Origin: Paenibacillus sp. P25 | Lineage (GTDB): Bacteria > Bacillota > Bacilli > Paenibacillales > NBRC-103111 | NCBI GenBank assembly: GCA_024704175.1 | Contig: CP085629.1 | Span: 8,235,501 to 8,299,500, forward strand | Reading direction: 5' to 3' | DNA: 64,000 bases | In this document: positions 9,775-19,840 of the stretch, one piece after another | Layout: every line of letters starts with the position of its first letter | How positions within the stretch are numbered: the first letter of the stretch is position 1 | Notes under the pieces: model-generated | Told to the model about the DNA's origin: nothing | What the model saw: only the letters and a program-made list of their open reading frames with translations | The model's database searches: none | Translations under genes and position numbers: made by a program

Positions 9775-10070
9775 AAGGATCAAAGATATGAACCGCTTTG
9801 AAGCACTGTCCAGAGAGAGGGGACCCGGCTGCAATCCCCTTCAGCAAGCGTCTCGCGGTTTACCCCTTTGTAGCCGTGGCTTGGAACGCTGCTCTTCCAG
9901 GGGCAAGCAAGTATAAGTCTCCGGGTCATTCCCGTTACCGAATGTCTTGAGGATTCGCCGGCTGAGCATATGCTGCAGGGTAAGTGCAGCCGTTCGGAGG
10001 CGGATTGAACTAGGGTGGAACCACGAGCATAAAGCGCACTCGTCCCTTACGGGAGATGCGCTTTTTTTAA
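9775..10070 (+). promoter_or_regulatory. T-box leader of thrS
   Basis: The leader carries the T-box sequence AGGGTGGAACCACG at 10012-10025, followed by a terminator with AAAGCGC/GCGCTTT arms (10031-10064) and a T-run. An AGAGAG-rich stem I region lies near 9808-9820. Uncharged tRNA-Thr is expected to stabilise the antiterminator and allow thrS expression. I could not fix the specifier codon with confidence; the leader's 5' end is approximate. Confidence 0.92.
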
Positions 10071-10098
10071 TTCCTGGAAATGAAGGAGGATGTTGACT

Positions 10099-12043
10099 AT
10101 GGCAGCAGTAAAAGTGACTTTTCCGGACGGAGCGGTCCGGGAATTCGTACAGGGGACAACAGCGGAGGATATTGCCGGTTCCATCAGCCAAGGACTGAAG
10201 AAGAATGCCGTCGCGGCGAAAATCAACGGGAAAGTGGTGGATCTGAGCACGCCGCTGGACCAGGACGCCTTGCTCGAGATCGTAACCCTCGACAGCGAGG
10301 ACGGCCTGGAAGTATACCGCCACAGCACGGCGCATCTGATGGCCCAGGCGATTAAACGCATCTATGGAGAGAAAGCCGTGAAACTCGGCATCGGCCCGGT
10401 CATTGAGGACGGATTTTATTACGATATCGATTTGGAGACTTCCATTACACCGGAAGATCTGGTCAAGATCGAGAAGGAAATGGAACGGATTACCCAGGAG
10501 AATCTGCCGATCCGCCGCCGTGTGGTGAGCCGGGAGGAAGCGACCCGCATCTTTACGGAGCTTGAGGATCCCCTGAAGCTGGAGCTGATCCGCGACCTGC
10601 CGGAGGATTCGGTCATCACCATTTACGACCAGGGTGAATTTTTCGACCTCTGCCGCGGACCGCATCTGCCGTCTACGGGCCGGATCAAGGCTTTCAAACT
10701 CCTCAGCGTAGCGGGAGCTTATTGGCGCGGCGACTCCAACAACAAGATGCTGCAACGTATTTACGGCACCGCCTTCCCGAAGAAATCGGAGCTGGAGGAG
10801 CATCTGCATTTGCTGGAGGAAGCGAAGAAGCGCGACCACCGGAAACTAGGCAAAGAGCTTAAAATTTTCACGTTCTCAAACGAGGTCGGACAAGGACTAC
10901 CGCTGTGGCTTCCCTACGGGGCTAAGCTTCGCCGCACCATGGAGCGCTACATCGTGGATTTGGAAGAAAAGCTGGGCTACCAGCATGTATACACTCCTGT
11001 GCTGGCAAATGTGGAGCTTTATAAGATCAGCGGACACTGGGATCATTACCAGGAGGACATGTTCCCCAAGATGGTGCTCGATAATGAAGAGATGGTGCTG
11101 CGCCCGATGAACTGTCCGCACCATATGATGGTATACAAGAGCGATATGCGCAGCTACCGCGACCTGCCGATCCGTATTGCGGAGCTCGGCATGATGCACC
11201 GTTACGAAATGTCCGGCGCGTTAACCGGTCTGCACCGCGTGCGGGCGATGACGCTGAACGACGCGCACATTTTCTGCCGTCCGGATCAGATCAAGGATGA
11301 GTTTGCACGGGTAATCAATTTGATCCGTCATGTCTATGAGGACTTCGGCATCAAGGATTACCGCTTCCGCTTGTCTTACCGGGATCCGAAGGATACCGAG
11401 AAGTACTTCCCGAACGATGAGATGTGGGAAATGTCCCAGCGGATGCTTCGCGAGGTTGTCGAGGAGCTCGGGTCGCCGTTCTATGAAGCGGAAGGCGAAG
11501 CGGCCTTCTACGGACCGAAGCTCGACGTGCAGATCAAGACGGCGCTCAAGAAAGAAGAAACGCTGTCGACCGCGCAGCTGGATTTCCTTCTGCCGGAACG
11601 CTTCCAGCTGGAATACGTCGGTTCCGACGGTCAGAAGCACCGCCCGGTCGTCATTCACCGCGGCATTATCTCCACGATGGAGCGCATGACGGCTTACCTG
11701 CTTGAGAACTTTGCCGGAGCGCTTCCGACTTGGCTCAGCCCTGTGCAGGCGAAGGTGCTGCCGGTTTCCGGCAACTTCGACGACTACGCTAGGAGTGTAG
11801 AAGAGAAGCTGCAGGCGGCGGGCATCCGCGTGGAAGCGGATCTTCGCAACGAGAAGCTCGGTTACAAGATCCGCGAAGCCCAGCTGGAGAAAATTCCGTT
11901 CATGCTCGTCGTGGGCGAGAATGAAGCCAGTTCCGGCAAGCGTATCCGTACGCAGACGCGGACAAGGCGATCTCGGCGCTCAGAGCCTGGACGGCGTCAT
12001 CAGCATGATCAATGAAGAAATCCGTTCGAAAACGCAGCAGTGA
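10099..12043 (+). CDS. thrS: Threonine--tRNA ligase, frameshifted near the C-terminus
   Basis: Class II aminoacyl-tRNA synthetase, about 648 residues expected. An N-terminal TGS domain (VKVTFPDGAVREF) is followed by the editing domain (YRHSTAHLMAQAI, and CRGPHLPSTG) and the catalytic core with the zinc cysteine in RPMNCPHHMMVYK and the HRGIISTMERM block, then the anticodon domain. The ATG at 10099 is preferred over the ATG at 10090 because AAGGAGG ends at 10089, leaving no spacing for the earlier one. An extra base near 11941 shifts the frame; with it removed the end reads VSVRRRGQGDLG...INEEIRSKTQQ, as in the family. Controlled by the T-box leader. Confidence 0.95.
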
Positions 12044-12061
12044 GCTGAAATAGCTAGCTCA

Positions 12062-12096
12062 GAGCCCGTTTCCTGTTAAAGGAGACGGGCTTTTTT
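12062..12096 (+). terminator. Intrinsic terminator after thrS
   Basis: AGCCCGTTTCC / GGAGACGGGCT hairpin followed by six T. Confidence 0.85.
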
Positions 12097-12245
12097 AGAT
12101 TGGTCAACGCGAAGGTGAAGGCGCAACGCAAGAGGCTCCTGTCATGAACTGGTTTTCCTAAAGATATTTGCACGGCCGGTTTAAGGTATAGATCGCCTAC
12201 AAGTTGGAAAGCCTCTTATATTAAGGGGAGGTTTTACAAACCATC

Positions 12246-12917
12246 ATGTTACCTAAAACCGCAAGCCATGCGAAATGGATCTGTTTCATCGCTTTGATGC
12301 TGACCGTTTTGATGTGGATTGAGCAGGAAAACGATTCAAAAGCTACGAATAACGATATAAACGTTGGCAAGCGAGTGTTTACCCAAATCCCTGCCGCAGG
12401 CGGCAAAGCGCTGGAGACCAGCGTAAAACCGGTCCAGGAAGTGAGGCCCGCATCGGTCGCCCAGCAGACCGCGGCTCAGGGGCAGAGAAGCCGAAATTAC
12501 AAGCTGTTCCCGCACACATCCCAGGATTTGAGCAAGATGAAGGCGGTCGAGGTCGTGGCGACAGGTTATTATGCAGGCCGGGAATCCACCGGCAAGAGTC
12601 CCGGACATCCAGAGTACGGGGTTACGTATTCCGGGATGAAGGTGACGCGGGATGCCACAGCCTTTTCCACCATTGCGGCGGATCCTGCGATTTTTCCGAT
12701 TGGGACCGTTCTCTATATTCCGGGATACGGCTATGGGATAGTAGCGGATACGGGCAGTGCGATCAAAGGAAGAAGGATTGACTTATACTTCGAAACGAAG
12801 GATCAAGTGTACAAGGAATGGGGCAAGAAAACCTTAAATGTCTTTGTAGTCCGCAAGGGCGACGGTAAAATCAACGAAGCGATGTGGTCGCAGCTGAAGA
12901 ACGAGATCCTGTTCTAA
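12246..12917 (+). CDS. 3D-domain protein (YuiC/YocH-type cell-wall protein)
   Basis: A 223-residue protein with an N-terminal hydrophobic anchor or signal (WICFIALMLTVLMWI) and a C-terminal double-psi beta-barrel 3D domain. The domain shows VEVVATGYYAG, FSTIAADPAIFPIGTVLYIPGYG and the ADTGSAIKGRRIDLYF block that contains the three conserved Asp residues. Proteins of this family are murein-active or resuscitation-type cell-wall factors. The nearest ribosome binding site GGGGAGG is about 14 bases from the ATG, slightly long. It is a single-gene unit with its own terminator. Confidence 0.8.
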   Translation: MLPKTASHAKWICFIALMLTVLMWIEQENDSKATNNDINVGKRVFTQIPAAGGKALETSVKPVQEVRPASVAQQTAAQGQRSRNYKLFPHTSQDLSKMKAVEVVATGYYAGRESTGKSPGHPEYGVTYSGMKVTRDATAFSTIAADPAIFPIGTVLYIPGYGYGIVADTGSAIKGRRIDLYFETKDQVYKEWGKKTLNVFVVRKGDGKINEAMWSQLKNEILF

Positions 12918-12954
12918 GGAACCGATTCCGGCCAATAACGATAAATGAAACCGG

Positions 12955-12992
12955 AGAAACCAGGCTTAATGAAGCTTTGGTTTCTTTTTCCT
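12955..12992 (+). terminator. Intrinsic terminator after the 3D-domain gene
   Basis: AGAAACCAGGCTT / AAGCTTTGGTTTCT hairpin followed by T-rich sequence. Confidence 0.75.
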
Positions 12993-13215
12993 GTCCAAGG
13001 AATGGCTAAATCCGAACAAAATTACATGTTTTCAAAGCGAATGTTTTGGTGTAAAATAAGGTTACAGTAATAAATGTTAACATAGGTTCCGGGATGTCAT
13101 CATTTTTGTCCGTATATTCCCCGTTTCCGATTGTTATGACGAAATAAACGCCGATTTTCAAGACTGGATGTGATGTTTCTTGCTTAATGCCTTATTAACA
13201 GGGAGTATGATCCAA

Positions 13216-13557
13216 GTGAATAAAAGAAAAGCCGCCGAGGTTTATCCGTTTCTCGAAGCCTTCATCGCCCGTAAGGAAGAGCAAATCGCCGAGATTGAGC
13301 AGATCATTGAGCGATACGAGAAAAAACGGATGATGGAAGAACGAAGCTACCAATCCATGTCAGCTTTACGCCGTATGTTCGTCGGGAAAAAGCCGGATCA
13401 TCATTTGGCCGTGGAATATATCCATTATGTGAAGAAGCCGATGGAGCAGATTAGAGAACTGCGTGCGGAAATCGAGAATGCCCGGGCCATTCTGAACGAA
13501 AGCCAGCCCGGTGATTTGGTCGCTGTCAGCGAAGAGCTGGCCAAAGAAATCAAATAA
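13216..13557 (+). CDS. Small coiled-coil protein of unknown function
   Basis: About 113 residues from a GTG at 13216 that has GGGAG ten bases upstream; the in-frame ATG at 13207 is too close to that site. The protein is highly charged, with heptad-like helices (KEEQIAEIEQIIERYEKKRMMEE and PMEQIRELRAEIENARAIL, given here in part) around a short basic middle. No signal peptide, membrane segment or known motif is seen. It is followed by a strong terminator. I do not recognise the family. Confidence 0.65.
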   Translation: MNKRKAAEVYPFLEAFIARKEEQIAEIEQIIERYEKKRMMEERSYQSMSALRRMFVGKKPDHHLAVEYIHYVKKPMEQIRELRAEIENARAILNESQPGDLVAVSEELAKEIK

Positions 13558-13561
13558 TAGG

Positions 13562-13600
13562 AGCCCCTAGCCGATGTTGCAGTTGGCCAGGGGCTTTTTT
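13562..13600 (+). terminator. Intrinsic terminator
   Basis: AGCCCCTAGCC / GGCCAGGGGCT hairpin followed by six T. Confidence 0.85.
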
Positions 13601-13656
13601 GTCGCAGATACAATAAAGGCGCTCCTCCTTTCGGAGAAACGCCCGGTAACAGGTCA

Positions 13657-14955
13657 TTATTTATTTTCCATCTTGAGCTGATTCAGCTCGATGAAGTCCG
13701 TATCCTGGCTGTAAGCAGGTACGCCATGAATCCCTACGTCCAGACCTACCAGCTCTTCGTCCCGGCTGACGCGTACGGGTACGAATCGGTTAATCAGCTT
13801 GAACGCTACCCATGTGAGCAGGAAGCCCCAAGCGCATACGATCACGAGCCCAAGCGCCTGCACGCCCAGCGGCTTGAAGCCGCCGCCGTACAATAAGCCG
13901 CTGTAGCCCTGGCCAATCCCCTCGGTAAGCTCGGGCTTTGCGAACAGCCCGACAGCTAGCGTCCCGATACTGCCGCTGATGCCGTGAACGGGGAAGGCCC
14001 CCACCGGATCGTCAATGCCTCTAGACTCAAGGAATTCCGTTGCGAATACCATGGCAATCCCGCAGATAGCACCGATCAGAATGGTCGCTGCGTCGCTGAC
14101 GAATGCACAGCCTGCGGTAATGCCGACGAGCCCTGCGAGCGAACCGTTAATGACCATCGGCGGGTCGGATTTACGGTATCTCAGCATGGTGAACAGAATG
14201 CATGTCGCCCCGCCGGCCGCCGCCGCCAGCATCGTTGTAACGGCGATATGACCGATCGAACCGTTGGTAGCGCTGAGCGTACTGCCGGAGTTGAAGCCGA
14301 ACCAGCCGAACCAAAGAATGAATGCGCCTACGGAAGCGAGCGGCAGGTTGGAGGGAGGCACGATATTGGCCGCACCCGTTTCCGCGAATTTCCCGATCCG
14401 GGGACCGATGAGGATCGGCGCCGCCAAAGCCGAGAATCCGCCGAGCGCATGGATCACCGCAGACCCTGCGAAATCGATCATGCCGAGCCCTCCGAGCCAG
14501 CCGCCGACACTCCATACCCAGTGTCCTGCAATCGGGTAGATGAGTCCGGTCATGGCAATCGTGTACAGGATATAAGCGTGGAAGTTGATCCGCTCGGCCA
14601 CGGCACCCGAGACGATGGAGATGACCGCAATGACGAAGGCGCATTGAAACAGCCAATAGGTGTCATGGGAGATCGTTAGATCAATGTGTGTTAAATCTCC
14701 TCTCATAAAGAAGCCGCTTGTTCCGATCAGACCGGCCGCGTCCTTTCCGTACATGAGAGCAAAGCCGAAGAAGAAGAAGATCAGTGCTCCGAAGGTTATG
14801 TCAACAAAGACTTTCATAATAATGCTCACAGCGTTCTTTTGCCTTACAAAACCGGCTTCCAGCAGGGCGAAACCGCCTTCCATCAGCAGAATCATGGCGG
14901 CCGTCAGCACGACCCAGATCGTATCCATGCCGGTCTGAAGCTTAGTTAAATCCAA
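13657..14955 (-). CDS. amtB: Ammonium transporter (Amt family)
   Basis: Start TTG at 14955 with AAAGGAGCTGA upstream gives 432 residues; the longer frame reaching 15003 has no site. About eleven hydrophobic segments are visible, with Amt-family blocks MDTIWVVLTAAMILLMEGGFALLEAGFVR (given in part), FQCAFVIAVISIVSGAVAERI, and the pore histidine regions LGGFSALAA and GAFPVHGISGSIGT. It imports NH4+/NH3. No glnK-type PII gene is adjacent. It is convergent with the small coiled-coil gene. Confidence 0.93.
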   Translation of the reverse strand: MDLTKLQTGMDTIWVVLTAAMILLMEGGFALLEAGFVRQKNAVSIIMKVFVDITFGALIFFFFGFALMYGKDAAGLIGTSGFFMRGDLTHIDLTISHDTYWLFQCAFVIAVISIVSGAVAERINFHAYILYTIAMTGLIYPIAGHWVWSVGGWLGGLGMIDFAGSAVIHALGGFSALAAPILIGPRIGKFAETGAANIVPPSNLPLASVGAFILWFGWFGFNSGSTLSATNGSIGHIAVTTMLAAAAGGATCILFTMLRYRKSDPPMVINGSLAGLVGITAGCAFVSDAATILIGAICGIAMVFATEFLESRGIDDPVGAFPVHGISGSIGTLAVGLFAKPELTEGIGQGYSGLLYGGGFKPLGVQALGLVIVCAWGFLLTWVAFKLINRFVPVRVSRDEELVGLDVGIHGVPAYSQDTDFIELNQLKMENK

Positions 14956-15207
14956 GACGCTCAGCTCCTTTAAAATTCCGAAGAAAATAGTGCTTAACCG
15001 CAAATAATTATACGGTTTTGATGAGAGTTATGTCAACGAATAACGTAAGATAAAATTACATCGGCAACGAATTGTTCGGATAATTTTGGTATTCCTCCGG
15101 AGCCGCCGTTCCTCCATGTCAGCTTGGTCACATAGCATAATATTCCCTATACCTGCCCACTCTATAGATAGTGATGCCTATCCATCAAGCAGCAAGGAGC
15201 GTGTGAG

Positions 15208-15621
15208 ATGATCCCGCTGGAATCTTCAATAACGAACCGGGAGGAAGCGTTTGACCGGGTTCAAAACTATCTTCACCAATTCGATTTTACTTTGGGCGGC
15301 AATTGGGATTATGTGCACGGTTCGTTCGACCGTTCATTGGATGAAGCGCGCAAAGTGTGGCTCCGCGTCCCTTTCGCGGTTACACACGGGGCACTGGAAG
15401 GGGATACCGGCGCTACGGATGCGATTATTCAAGTGGGAACTCCGTTCGTCCTGAAGCATCTTTATAATGAAGGCTTGGACAAAGAGGCTCAGGTCAACAC
15501 TTATGGCGCTCTGATCAACCAGTTTCAGGAGCCTGTCGATAAAAATGCTCCCGTAGAAGAAAAATGGGTGAAGGAAGCCAAGGATTTGCTGCAAAAAGTC
15601 GAATCCCGCTGGTCGCCGTAA
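15208..15621 (+). CDS. yugN: YugN-like protein
   Basis: A 137-residue protein beginning MIPLESSITNREEAFDRVQ with GGNWDYVHGSFDRSLD and FAVTHGALEGDT, the signatures I associate with the YugN-like family. No catalytic motif is evident and its function is unknown. The ATG has AAGGAG upstream, and the gene ends in its own terminator. Confidence 0.75.
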   Translation: MIPLESSITNREEAFDRVQNYLHQFDFTLGGNWDYVHGSFDRSLDEARKVWLRVPFAVTHGALEGDTGATDAIIQVGTPFVLKHLYNEGLDKEAQVNTYGALINQFQEPVDKNAPVEEKWVKEAKDLLQKVESRWSP

Positions 15622-15662
15622 GGAGAATGGTCCCGTTTTCGAACAATACTACGACTTTCAGG

Positions 15663-15695
15663 AAGCCCTTTATCCGTTTATGGATAAGGGTTTTT
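15663..15695 (+). terminator. Intrinsic terminator after yugN
   Basis: AAGCCCTTTATCC / GGATAAGGG hairpin followed by five T. Confidence 0.85.
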
Positions 15696-15740
15696 CATAT
15701 TTTCCGCCGTTTCAAAGGTTTTAACTTCGTTTTATTTTAT

Positions 15741-15760
15741 TTTAAGGTTCGTTTAAGGTT
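15741..15760 (+). promoter_or_regulatory. Direct repeat, probable OmpR-family response regulator box ahead of htrA
   Basis: TTTAAGGTT occurs at 15741-15749 and again at 15752-15760, an 11-bp period. A TATAGT -10-like hexamer follows at 15773-15778, so the second repeat overlaps the -35 position. That is the usual geometry for activation by OmpR-type regulators such as the one encoded at 17530. Confidence 0.55.
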
Positions 15761-15849
15761 GTCAGTGCAATATATAGTCAAGAATAACAAATAACCTGTG
15801 AGCACTTATTCCTACAATGATTACCGAGACAGGATAGGAGGTCCTACCC

Positions 15850-17437
15850 ATGGAAAACAAAAATAACTTCAACGACTTCTTCCGTCGTCCCTCCGACGAT
15901 TCCCACAGGGATTCGAACGGCGGCGAGCGGAATGAAACGCCCGAAAGGGAGCGAAGCGAGAATGAACAGGCTTCCCATTACTTCTCCTACGGCCCTCATA
16001 AATCGGCTTGGCCCAAAGACGGCGGCGGGAGGTCCGCCGAGGATACGACGGCAAGCGACAGCTACGGCTCGGCACCGGTCGAAGTGACCCCGCCGAAACC
16101 GCTTCGTTCCTTCAGCTTCCGTTCGGAAGAGGAGCAGGCGGCAGGGGGATGCTGGCCTTGGAGGCTGGCAGGTGAATAAGCCGAAACGGTCGGGCTCCAG
16201 CTTCAAAAGCCTGTTCGCAGCCTTCATGGCCGGGGTGCTTGTGGTAGGCGGCTTAATGTATACATCGGATAAAATGAATTTGTTCACGGGCAAAGGTGCT
16301 CTTGCTAACGGACCGACATCGAGTCCTACGGTAAGCCAGCCGTCAGGCGGCGGCGTGAAGCCGACAGCGCTTGATATGAGCCGGCCGCAAAATATTTCGC
16401 AAATTTTCCAGCAGGCCAGCCCGGCGGTGGTTAAGATTGAAACGAAGGTGAAAGCACAGAGCTCCCGAAGCTCCGGCAATCCGCTCTTCGACGATCCGTT
16501 CTTCCGTCAATTTTTCGGCAACGGAGGCGGCTCGCAGCGACCGAAGAGCAATTCGAACCAGCTGCAGCCGTCCGGGATGGGAACCGGATTCATCTTCGAG
16601 AAAACCGGTTACATCCTGACCAACGAGCACGTGATTGACGGGGCCGACGAGATCGATGTAACGGTACAAGGCTACGATCAGCCGTTTAAGGCGAAGCTGC
16701 TTGGCAACAGCTACGACCTCGACCTGGCGGCGCTGAAGATTGAGCCGGTGGACGGCAAAGAATTCCCGACCCTGCCGCTTGGCAACGCCCAGGACATGAA
16801 AGAAGGGGATTGGGTTGTGGCGATCGGGAACCCTTACGGCTTTGACCATACGGTAACGGTCGGCGTGCTCAGCGCGAAGGAGCGTCCGATTTCGATTCCG
16901 GACGAAAAAGGGGTTCGCGAATACAAGCACTTGCTGCAAACCGACGCTTCCATCAACCCCGGCAACTCCGGCGGTCCGTCGCTGAACATGAACGGCGAGG
17001 TGATCGGCATCAATACGGCCGTCAGCGCACAAGCACAGGGTATCGGCTTTGCGATTCCGACAAGCACCATTTCCGCCGTACTCGATAACCTGAAGAACAA
17101 CGTAACGATTCCAAAGGAGCCGTCCCCTTATATCGGGGTATCGCTCGAGCCCATTGATCAAAGCTGGCTCTCCGAGCTCAAGCTCGACAGCACGGATGGA
17201 GCGCTTATTGCGGAAGTACAGCGCAAGAGCCCGGCATTCAAAGCGGGTCTACGCCAGTACGACGTCATTACCGATGTCAACGGCACCAAAGTGAAAACGC
17301 CGGATGACCTCACGGCGGCCATCAAGAAGCTGAAAGTGGGCGACAAGGCAACCTTGGGCATTGTTCGCGACGGCAAGAAGTCTACCGTCGACGTGACGAT
17401 CGGCGACCGTAACGTAGACGGACAGCAGCAGCAATAA
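15850..17437 (+). CDS. htrA: HtrA/DegP-like membrane serine protease with PDZ domain, frameshifted
   Basis: About 529 residues once one frameshift is repaired. A long, low-complexity polar N-terminus (about 108 residues) precedes a single membrane helix (FAAFMAGVLVVGGLMYTS), then a trypsin-like domain with His in TNEHVI (16628), Asp in YDLDLAALKI (16721) and Ser in GNSGGPS (16967), and a C-terminal PDZ domain. It degrades or refolds damaged exported proteins. A G is missing in the run at 16147-16151; repair yields GGWQVNKPKRSG, joining the two halves. Start ATG follows GGAGG. Upstream direct repeats and the downstream two-component genes suggest stress-responsive control. Confidence 0.92.
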
Positions 17438-17452
17438 CTTAGGCTCGAAGAG

Positions 17453-17479
17453 GCAGAGCGGTCAGCTCTGCTTCTTTTT
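17453..17479 (+). terminator. Terminator or attenuator between htrA and the two-component genes
   Basis: GCAGAGC / GCTCTGC hairpin followed by a T-rich tail. Confidence 0.65.
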
Positions 17480-17529
17480 GTCCAAGGCAAATTTTTGATA
17501 CAATGGTTGTAGGGGCGGTGGTGCATTTC

Positions 17530-18222
17530 ATGAGAGAAAAAATATTAGTAATCGACGACGATGAGAAAATCACTTCCATGCTTCGCCGCAGTCTGGCTTT
17601 TGAAGGCTATACGGTCTTTACGGCGAACCACGGGATGGATGGACTGAAGCAAATTTTGGAGAACGAGCCCGACGCGGTCATTCTGGATGTCATGATGCCG
17701 CAGCTTGACGGTTGGGAAGTCGTAAGAAGGATCCGTGAAGGCGGCTCGGATGTGCCTGTACTGATGCTTACCGCCAAGGATGAAATCAGCGATCGGGTGA
17801 AAGGGCTCGACATGGGGGCGGACGACTACCTGGTCAAGCCCTTTGCCTTGGAGGAGCCGCTGGCCCGCGTACGCGTACTGCTGCGCCGCAAATCTTCCGA
17901 GAAACAGGAGCGACCGGCCAATAAACTGCAGTACCAGGATGTATTTATGGATCTGGACACGCGGGAGGTCTTCCGCGGAGGGCAGCTGATCGAGCTGACA
18001 ACCAAGGAGTTCGACCTCTTGCATTTATTTTTGCAGAATCCGAAGCGCGTTCTTTCCCGGGATGTCATTATGGAGAAAATATGGGGCTACGATTACAGCG
18101 GCGAATCCAACGTCCTAGAGGTATATATTGCGCCGCTTAGACAAAAAACGGAGGAGCACGGGCATAAGCGGATCATCCAGACCGTGCGCGGCGCGGGCTA
18201 CGTGCTGAGAGGAGAGAGCTGA
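17530..18222 (+). CDS. OmpR-family response regulator
   Basis: About 230 residues from ATG 17530. The receiver domain shows the acidic pair (VIDDDEK), the phosphoacceptor Asp in AVILDVMMPQLDG, the Thr in MLTAKDE and the Lys in LVKPF. A C-terminal winged helix follows (LTTKEFDLLHLFLQNPKRVLSR, in part, and RTVRGAGYVLR near the end). It sits two bases ahead of its sensor kinase and just downstream of htrA, so a role in envelope stress, similar to CssR, is plausible. The TTTAAGGTT repeats ahead of htrA are candidate binding sites. Confidence 0.93.
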   Translation: MREKILVIDDDEKITSMLRRSLAFEGYTVFTANHGMDGLKQILENEPDAVILDVMMPQLDGWEVVRRIREGGSDVPVLMLTAKDEISDRVKGLDMGADDYLVKPFALEEPLARVRVLLRRKSSEKQERPANKLQYQDVFMDLDTREVFRGGQLIELTTKEFDLLHLFLQNPKRVLSRDVIMEKIWGYDYSGESNVLEVYIAPLRQKTEEHGHKRIIQTVRGAGYVLRGES

Positions 18223-18223
18223 C

Positions 18224-19800
18224 ATGTCGGTTCGCCTGCGGCTGACGCTGTGGTACACATCCATTTTATCCGCCACGCCGCTGCTGCTCGGGTTAGGCTT
18301 CTATTTCTTTCTTCATTACTCATACTATGATAGCCTGAAAGTGGATTTGAGCGATCAGTCGAAGGTCATTGCTACCAAAATAAAGGCTCAACCGTCGGGA
18401 ATGGATTGGGACGGGAATCTGGTCTTCGATTTACTGCTATCGGGGAAAGATGTGGTCATTACCAGCAATATGTATATCCAGATTATCAATCTGGAGGATC
18501 TCCGCGTGAAATTTCGTTCCACCAACATCGACCAGCTTGGCATTAAATTCCCCAGCTGACGCAGCAGAAAATTCAGGATGCAGAGGATAAGTCGCTTTTC
18601 GAGAAGGTAAAGATTAAATCGGCCGCCAGCAAGACGATGGATTTTATGATTTACTATCAGCCGGTTTATACTCCGGACCCATCAAGCGGTTCTCTTAAAT
18701 TGGTCGGGATGATCCAGATTGGCATGCAGCTCGACCAGACCGAACGGCTTTTTCTCCTGCTGCGCTGGGTGCTTGCAGGGATGGCCGTGCTCGTCATCGC
18801 CCTGGCGGCTTCCGTCGGCTGGTTTATCTCGCGCAAAGCTTTCAACCCGATCGAACAGGTGATCGCAGCGACGGATCAAATCGAGAAAGGGGCCGATCTC
18901 GCCCGGCGGATCGAATATAAAGGGCCGAACGATGAAATCGGGCGGCTGACGCAGACGATTAACGGTATGCTCGGGAGGCTGCAGCACACGTATGACGAGC
19001 TCGAGGAAGCTTATCGGGCACAGCGGCGTTTTGTCTCCGACGCCTCGCATGAGCTGCGTACGCCGCTGACCACCATCCGCGGCAATGTCGATCTTCTCGA
19101 GAAGATGTGGAGGCAAACGGCCGAGCAAGTCGGGCCGGCAGGCAAGGACCGGATGCAGCTCGAGCTTTCCCTTGAGGCTATGCACGATATCGCCGGCGAA
19201 GCGGAGCGGATGTCGCGGCTCGTGAACGATCTGCTCTCGCTGGCCAGAGCCGATGCAGGCTTCCAGATGGCGAAGACGGAGATTGAGCTTCGGCCGCTGG
19301 TTGATGAAGTTGTCCGCAAGGCGCAGCTTCTGCCGCGCAGCGCGGAATGGATCGTAGGGGATTTGTCAGCGCTGGACGGACTGCAGATTTACGGAAACTC
19401 CGATTACGTGCAGCAACTGATTTTTATATTCATAGAAAATGCCTTCAAATATACGGACCGGGGATACGTTCGGCTGGACGCGCTGCGGCATGACGGCCAG
19501 GTCGGCATTCGGATCGAGGATACCGGCATAGGAATGGATAAGGAAGAAATTCCGCATATCTTCGAGCGATTCTATCGTGCGGATCCTTCCCGCGGGAAGA
19601 AATCGGGAACCGGCTTAGGGCTGTCCATCGCCAAGTGGATCATCGACGAGCACAATGGTTCGATCGAGGTCAAGACGATTAAGGATGCGGGAAGCACCTT
19701 TGTAATTTGGCTTCCGGTATTGCAGCCGCATATGTCTTCTCCGGAGGCAATTGAGATCCAGGCGGAGGGGCATTCCCTCCCACAGGGGAATCAGGTATAA
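18224..19800 (+). CDS. Membrane sensor histidine kinase, frameshifted
   Basis: About 525 residues. Two membrane helices (near residues 10-35 and about 180-205) bracket an extracellular sensor region, followed by a HAMP linker and a kinase domain. The H-box is ASHELRTPLTTIRGN (His codon at 19048), the N-box is IENAFKYTDRG, and G boxes are DTGIGMD and GTGLGLSIAKW. A frameshift near 18551-18554 splits the sensor region (expected LTQQKIQDAED continuing after KFP). Partner of the response regulator, with a one-base gap between the genes. Confidence 0.92.
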
Positions 19801-19840
19801 TGAACTAAAGGGTTAAAATTTTTCGACAGGCAGGTGCGGC

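Noticed and set aside
9775..10070. Assigning the T-box specifier codon
   Set aside because: The stem I specifier loop could not be folded reliably by eye, so only the thrS context is used.
16172..17437. A separate htrA start after the polar N-terminal ORF
   Set aside because: A one-base G-run repair joins the two reading frames into the usual polar-tail, membrane-helix, protease layout, and no ribosome binding site precedes the second part.
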